Shown piece after piece: positions 5,719 through 9,138 of a stretch of DNA of 9,138 nt; the stretch's first letter is position 1; the number at the start of each line of letters is the position of its first letter. The stretch is from NCBI GenBank assembly GCA_029939545.1, contig JAOZSS010000091.1, forward strand, positions 1-9,138, given 5' to 3'. This DNA is from Kiritimatiellia bacterium. GTDB taxonomy: Bacteria; Verrucomicrobiota; Kiritimatiellia; UBA8416; JABMPJ01. The notes under the pieces are model-generated. The model worked only from the letters and a program-made list of their open reading frames with translations, searched no databases and was not told the origin of the DNA. Both the position numbers and the translations under genes were made by a program.

Positions 5719-7746
5719 ATGACACGGTGGCTGTTGGACAGGATCCGCTCCTCACTGGCGGTGCGACTCGCGCTGCTTACGGGGGGGCTGCTCTCTCTCG
5801 CCACCGTGATGATCGCCGTCATCATTTTTACGGCCGGACGCCATTCGCTCCTTCAACACATCCAGTCGAGCCTGACCGGACTGGCCTGCGCGCGGGCCGC
5901 GGAGATTGCCGGTATTGTCGAGCAGGACTACGAACGGACCGCCCTGATTGCCTCCCGTACGCGCCTGCGCGAATGCCTGATGAACGTGGCAAAGGGGGCG
6001 CCGCTTGAGGAGAATCGCGACCAGATGGAGCGCATTCTCAATGACGCCATTGCCTCGGTGGATGCGATTCATCTTGCCGAGGTGCTGGATGCTGCGTGCA
6101 TGCCTGTGGCGAGCGCCGGCGATTATGAGAATGGTGATCATCCTCCATCGCCGCCACTGTGCCATGCCGGCATGAAGGACTTCATTCACGGTGACTGGAT
6201 CCTGTTCAATAACCGACTTTACTGCGACGTGTATGGGCCCCTCCTCAACCCCCGGTCCGACGAGAAAGAGGTGGTCGGCGTGCTCCGGACCCGGTTCACC
6301 GTGGAGCGAGTTCTGGCCATCCTGGCGGACTATACGGGGCTGGGCGATACAGGTGAGTTGGTGCTGGGCGTGCAGGAGGGCGGCCGCATCGTGATGCTCG
6401 GTCCGGCCCGGCATGGGGCCGGCCTGGAGCTGAAGCGGGTGCTCTCTGACGGGCCGGGTGAGGGCGTCGCGTTGCGGCGGGCCGCGGTGGGGCAGCGGGG
6501 CTTCCTGGAGGACTATCGCGACTATCGTGGGGTGCGTACACTGGCGGCCTATATGCCGGTACCCTCCGGGAACTACTTTCTTGTGGCCAAGATGGACAAG
6601 TCGGAAGCGCTGGCTCCCGTCTATTGGCTTGCCGTGTGGGGTGCGATTGGCGGCATGGCTGTCATCCTGCTTGGACTGGCAAGCTCAGTGGGGTTTGCGC
6701 GGGTACTGGTGCGGCCTATTCGGGCCTTGGATCGCGCAACGCAGGCCATCTCCGGTGGCGACTTCACGCATCGGGTACCCGTTTTCGGTACGGACGAAAC
6801 CGGCCATCTGGCAGAATCCTTCAACCATATGGTTAGACGGATCAGGGAGATCACGGCTTCGCGTGACGAGTTGAACCGCGAGATTGAGGAACGCATGCGG
6901 GCGGAGCAGAGCCTGGCTGAGACGGCCGCAAATCTGGAAGACAAGAATCTCTCCATGAGAGAGGATCTCAACATGGCACGCGATATCCAGGCGGCCCTCC
7001 TGCCGCGCAAGCAGATCGCGTTCAGAAGCAGCTCCGTGTCCGGGCAGAACGTACTGAGTTTTGCCCACTTCTACCGACCGTCGCTTGAGCTGGGCGGAGA
7101 TTTCTTCCAGGTGATCCCCTTGTCCGACCATTCGGCCGCCGCCGTCGTCTGCGATGTCATGGGACATGGCGTGCGCTCGGCACTTGTTACGGCGATCTTC
7201 CGCGGCATGTTGGAAGAACATCGGCAGGATCTGGCTGATCCGGCGCAAGTGTTGTGCCGGCTTAATCGTGGGCTTATGACAGTGTTGTCGCAGCCCGAGC
7301 AGTTCACGCTTGTCTCGGCCGCTTGTCTCATCTTTGATCTCCGGCTCGGGCGGGTGGCGTGCGCCAACGCAGGGCATCCGCCACCGTACACGATTAGCCG
7401 TTCAGACGGGGCGGTAACGCCGCTGGGTCCCAGTGTTGATCGGGTCGGGCCCGCGCTGGGAACGGATGCGAATCCTTACTACGAGGTGGGATATCATAGC
7501 CTGCGTGAGGATGACCGGTTCCTGATGTATACGGATGGGCTGTTTGAAGTGTCGCCTCCCGGTAGCGAAGCCTTTCTCGGGAAGGACCGGTTTGTCACTA
7601 TCGTGGCGGAACACGGTTCGAAAGAGCTGCAGGAGATGATGGATGGTATCGTGAAGGCGTTGGAAGACTATCGGGGCGGCTCGGAGTTCGACGACGATCT
7701 GTGTCTGTTGGGGATCGAGCTGGGGTCGCTCCAGGCGAGGTGGTGA
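5719..7746 (+). CDS. Membrane sensor with HAMP and RsbU/SpoIIE-type PP2C phosphatase domain
   Basis: The 675-residue protein has a first membrane helix (about 16-40), a large periplasmic sensor region (about 41-300) ending in AAYMPVPSGNYFLVAKMDKS, typical of double-Cache sensors, a second helix (about 301-328), a HAMP linker (about 325-380), a helical connector (about 380-420) and a PP2C-like serine phosphatase domain (about 420-670). Phosphatase landmarks are MARDIQAALLP (419-429), GGDF (459-462), DVMGHG (479-484), ANAGHPPP (549-556), YTDGLFE (604-610) and the final DDD (658-660). The metal-binding aspartates are all present, so it should be active. Its expected substrate is a phosphorylated STAS protein, and one is encoded immediately downstream with a 1-nt overlap. 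Start ATG at 5719 follows GGGCGAGGA. The ligand is unknown; five periplasmic Cys (57, 86, 127, 148, 169) are notable. Confidence 0.92.
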   Translation: MTRWLLDRIRSSLAVRLALLTGGLLSLATVMIAVIIFTAGRHSLLQHIQSSLTGLACARAAEIAGIVEQDYERTALIASRTRLRECLMNVAKGAPLEENRDQMERILNDAIASVDAIHLAEVLDAACMPVASAGDYENGDHPPSPPLCHAGMKDFIHGDWILFNNRLYCDVYGPLLNPRSDEKEVVGVLRTRFTVERVLAILADYTGLGDTGELVLGVQEGGRIVMLGPARHGAGLELKRVLSDGPGEGVALRRAAVGQRGFLEDYRDYRGVRTLAAYMPVPSGNYFLVAKMDKSEALAPVYWLAVWGAIGGMAVILLGLASSVGFARVLVRPIRALDRATQAISGGDFTHRVPVFGTDETGHLAESFNHMVRRIREITASRDELNREIEERMRAEQSLAETAANLEDKNLSMREDLNMARDIQAALLPRKQIAFRSSSVSGQNVLSFAHFYRPSLELGGDFFQVIPLSDHSAAAVVCDVMGHGVRSALVTAIFRGMLEEHRQDLADPAQVLCRLNRGLMTVLSQPEQFTLVSAACLIFDLRLGRVACANAGHPPPYTISRSDGAVTPLGPSVDRVGPALGTDANPYYEVGYHSLREDDRFLMYTDGLFEVSPPGSEAFLGKDRFVTIVAEHGSKELQEMMDGIVKALEDYRGGSEFDDDLCLLGIELGSLQARW

Positions 7747-8228
7747 TGGGAGAGTCATCGGTAGCTGTGTGTGTGTCGGGCCAGAAGGTCGTGATCAGGG
7801 CCAGGGGCCGCATGACCTTCGTGGAGGCGCACCCACTTCGCAAGTTCTGCATGACCATGATGGCGCAGGGCATCAAGCGGTATATCCTGAACGCTCAGCG
7901 CTGCACATCGATGGATAGCACGTTCATTGGCGTACTGGCCATGGTGTCGCTGAAGGGAAAGGGAAGCGGGGTGCGCGTGGAGATCTGTGGTGCCGACAAG
8001 CAGGTCAGCGGACAGATACTGGGCCTTGGCCTGAAGCGGGTTTTTCTGCTTCATGAGCGCTGTGAAGGCGAGGACGGTCCGGCCGCCGAACTGGATGAGC
8101 GGGGCGAACGCGGTGAGGTGCGCAAGACGATGCTGGAGGCGCACGAGACGCTGGCGGAAGCGGACGCAGAGAATGAAGAACGCTTCAAAGACGTATTGAC
8201 CTACCTGCGCGAATCGGCCCAGGCTTGA
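7746..8228 (+). CDS. STAS-domain anti-sigma-factor antagonist (RsbV/SpoIIAA-like) with C-terminal extension
   Basis: The 160-residue protein has an STAS fold in residues 1-105: a beta strand VKVVIRARG-like start (14-22), helix with HPLRKFCMTMMAQ (29-41), strand RYILNAQRC (45-53) and the signature MDSTFIGVLA (56-65). Ser58 sits exactly at the phosphorylated serine position of SpoIIAA, after Asp57. In partner switching the unphosphorylated form binds the anti-sigma kinase and frees the sigma factor. The phosphatase encoded just upstream would remove the phosphate. ATG 7746 overlaps the preceding TGA by one base and follows GAGG (7737-7740), implying translational coupling. An upstream in-frame GTG at 7701 is inside the phosphatase gene and less likely. 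The last 55 residues are highly charged (rich in Glu, Asp, Arg) and probably helical, longer than the usual 100-120-residue family. Confidence 0.85.
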   Translation: MGESSVAVCVSGQKVVIRARGRMTFVEAHPLRKFCMTMMAQGIKRYILNAQRCTSMDSTFIGVLAMVSLKGKGSGVRVEICGADKQVSGQILGLGLKRVFLLHERCEGEDGPAAELDERGERGEVRKTMLEAHETLAEADAENEERFKDVLTYLRESAQA

Positions 8229-8235
8229 GCTGCTC

Positions 8236-8264
8236 GATTGGGGATTGCCTCCCTGTCCCCGATC
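8236..8264 (+). other. Stem-loop between the STAS and DUF1638 genes
   Basis: Positions 8236-8244 pair with 8256-8264 (9 bp, one G-T) around an 11-nt loop, 8 nt after the STAS stop codon. No T-run follows, so it is a weak terminator, RNA-processing site or attenuator at best. The 84-bp gap contains no clear promoter that I can support. Confidence 0.3.
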
Positions 8265-8302
8265 CCTGTAAGTTGCCCTCCGTGCCAGCCATCTGTCGTG
8301 TT

Positions 8303-8307
8303 GGGGA
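8303..8307 (+). promoter_or_regulatory. Ribosome-binding site deciding the DUF1638 start
   Basis: GGGGA lies 5 nt before ATG 8313. It supports this start rather than the longer in-frame reading from TTG 8238, whose extra 25 residues (Pro- and Cys-rich) do not look like the family. Confidence 0.6.
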
Positions 8308-8312
8308 CCTCA

Positions 8313-9029
8313 ATGAATCTAAAAGTCATAGCCTGCAACGTGATGTGGCGCGAACTGAGCTACTATGCCGCGCTCGCTCCGCATGCCTTCGATCTGCAGT
8401 TTCTGGAGTGGGGTCTGCACGAGGAGCCGGATGCCCTGCGGCGCGAGGTCCAGAAGGCGGTTGATGCCGTACCTGATAAGTTTGAGGCCATCCTGCTGGG
8501 CTACGGGTTCTGTAGCAAGGGGATCGAGGACGTAACGGCCCGGCACACAAAACTGGTTGTCGTGAAAGGGCACGACTGCATCACGCACTTCCTGGGATCG
8601 CGCGAGCGTTACCGAACCTACTTTGATGCAAACCCCGGCACCTACTGGTACACGCCCGGCTGGATCGAGAATCACCCGGCACCCGGGAAGGATCGCTACG
8701 AAACTACCTACCGTGCCTACCTGGAGAAGTATGGCGAGGACAATGCCGAGTATCTCATGGAGATGGAGCAGGCCTGGTTCAAGGAATATAGCACGGCGGC
8801 CTATATCGATTGCGGCGTCGGCAACACCGAAGCCTACGAAACCTATACGAAGGAGTGTGCCGAGTGGCTGAAATGGCGCTTTGATCGCCTTGACGGCGAT
8901 GTCTCCCTGATCAAGCGCTTCGTCAACGGCGACTGGGAAAACGATGACTTCCTCATCGTCGCCCCCGACCACAAGATCCAAGGCACCAACGACGCACAAG
9001 TGATCCGCTCGGTTCCCGCCAAGGGGTAA
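8313..9029 (+). CDS. DUF1638 family protein
   Basis: The 238-residue soluble protein matches what I recall of the DUF1638 family: N-terminal LKVIACNVMWRELSYYAA (3-20), FLEWGLHEEPDALR (30-43), the core AILLGYGFCSKGIEDV (59-74), the GHDCITHFLGSRERY segment (86-100), and GTYWYTPGWIE (109-119). Conserved-looking Cys8, Cys67 and Cys89, with His87-Asp88, could form a metal or cofactor site. No signal peptide or membrane segment is seen. The biochemical function is not established. I recall members near corrinoid-dependent methyltransferase genes in anaerobes and methanogens, but none is in this window. It is co-directional with the phosphatase-STAS pair but separated by 84 bp and a hairpin, so operon membership is uncertain. 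Confidence 0.8.
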   Translation: MNLKVIACNVMWRELSYYAALAPHAFDLQFLEWGLHEEPDALRREVQKAVDAVPDKFEAILLGYGFCSKGIEDVTARHTKLVVVKGHDCITHFLGSRERYRTYFDANPGTYWYTPGWIENHPAPGKDRYETTYRAYLEKYGEDNAEYLMEMEQAWFKEYSTAAYIDCGVGNTEAYETYTKECAEWLKWRFDRLDGDVSLIKRFVNGDWENDDFLIVAPDHKIQGTNDAQVIRSVPAKG

Positions 9030-9075
9030 GCATGGGGCGGCGGTGGTTCTCGGCTGGCCAAGACAGGGATCTTCG

Positions 9076-9101
9076 CCTCCTGCGGGCAAGCCCGCAGGGG
9101 G
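9076..9101. terminator. GC-rich hairpin downstream of the DUF1638 gene
   Basis: Positions 9076-9086 pair with 9091-9101 (11 bp, one G-T) around a CAAG loop, 46 nt after the DUF1638 stop. The core GCGGGCAAGCCCGC is a perfect palindrome. There is no T-tract after it on the plus strand, so it may be a factor-assisted transcript end or a REP-like intergenic repeat rather than a classical intrinsic terminator. The remaining sequence from 9030 to the window end shows no gene. Confidence 0.45.
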
Positions 9102-9138
9102 GCAACAACGGGGCAGGTGCTGAGCACATTGGGCAAGC

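Noticed and set aside
6685..7377. Minus-strand open frame of 230 codons within the phosphatase gene
   Set aside because: The forward frame contains all phosphatase motifs; this is a shadow frame in GC-rich DNA.
8319..9089. Minus-strand open frame of 256 codons opposite the DUF1638 gene
   Set aside because: The forward frame matches a known family and has a proper ribosome-binding site; the reverse frame has neither.

Overview
The window reads as a chromosomal segment of a GC-rich, Gram-negative bacterium. Two exported beta-barrel proteins with C-terminal phenylalanine show that there is an outer membrane. The mix of genes (divergent GTP-type PEP carboxykinase, alginate-export-like barrel, nucleophile-less PurF homologue, RsbU-type phosphatase, DUF1638 protein) would fit the Planctomycetes-Verrucomicrobia-Kiritimatiellota-Lentisphaerae group, but that placement is inference from gene content. 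There are no rRNA or tRNA genes, no CRISPR array, no transposase and no obvious sign of transfer.

Layout. Positions 1-136 hold no supported gene. A phosphoenolpyruvate carboxykinase gene runs leftward (137-2008). After a 195-bp divergent intergenic region, a small secreted beta-barrel gene runs rightward (2204-2713). It converges, across a short repeat-bearing gap, on a leftward gene for a 432-residue alginate-export-like outer-membrane barrel (2785-4083). A second divergent region (4084-4288) carries a good promoter and a palindromic operator-like site. It is followed by a rightward gene train: PurF-like protein (4289-5701), membrane sensor/PP2C phosphatase (5719-7746), STAS anti-sigma-factor antagonist (7746-8228) and, after an 84-bp gap, a DUF1638 protein (8313-9029). 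The window closes with a GC-rich hairpin.

How the genes may work together. The phosphatase and STAS gene form a partner-switching pair: a periplasmic signal would activate the phosphatase, which dephosphorylates Ser58 of the STAS protein. The matching anti-sigma kinase and sigma factor are not in the window. The pair sits directly behind a PurF homologue that keeps its PRPP-binding and Fe-S-type cysteine framework but has glycine where the glutaminase nucleophile Cys should be. This is the most unusual arrangement here and suggests either ammonia-dependent phosphoribosylamine synthesis or a PRPP/redox-sensing role tied to stress signalling. The two divergent intergenic regions share an almost identical split sequence block, hinting that the outer-membrane and metabolic genes share a regulator.
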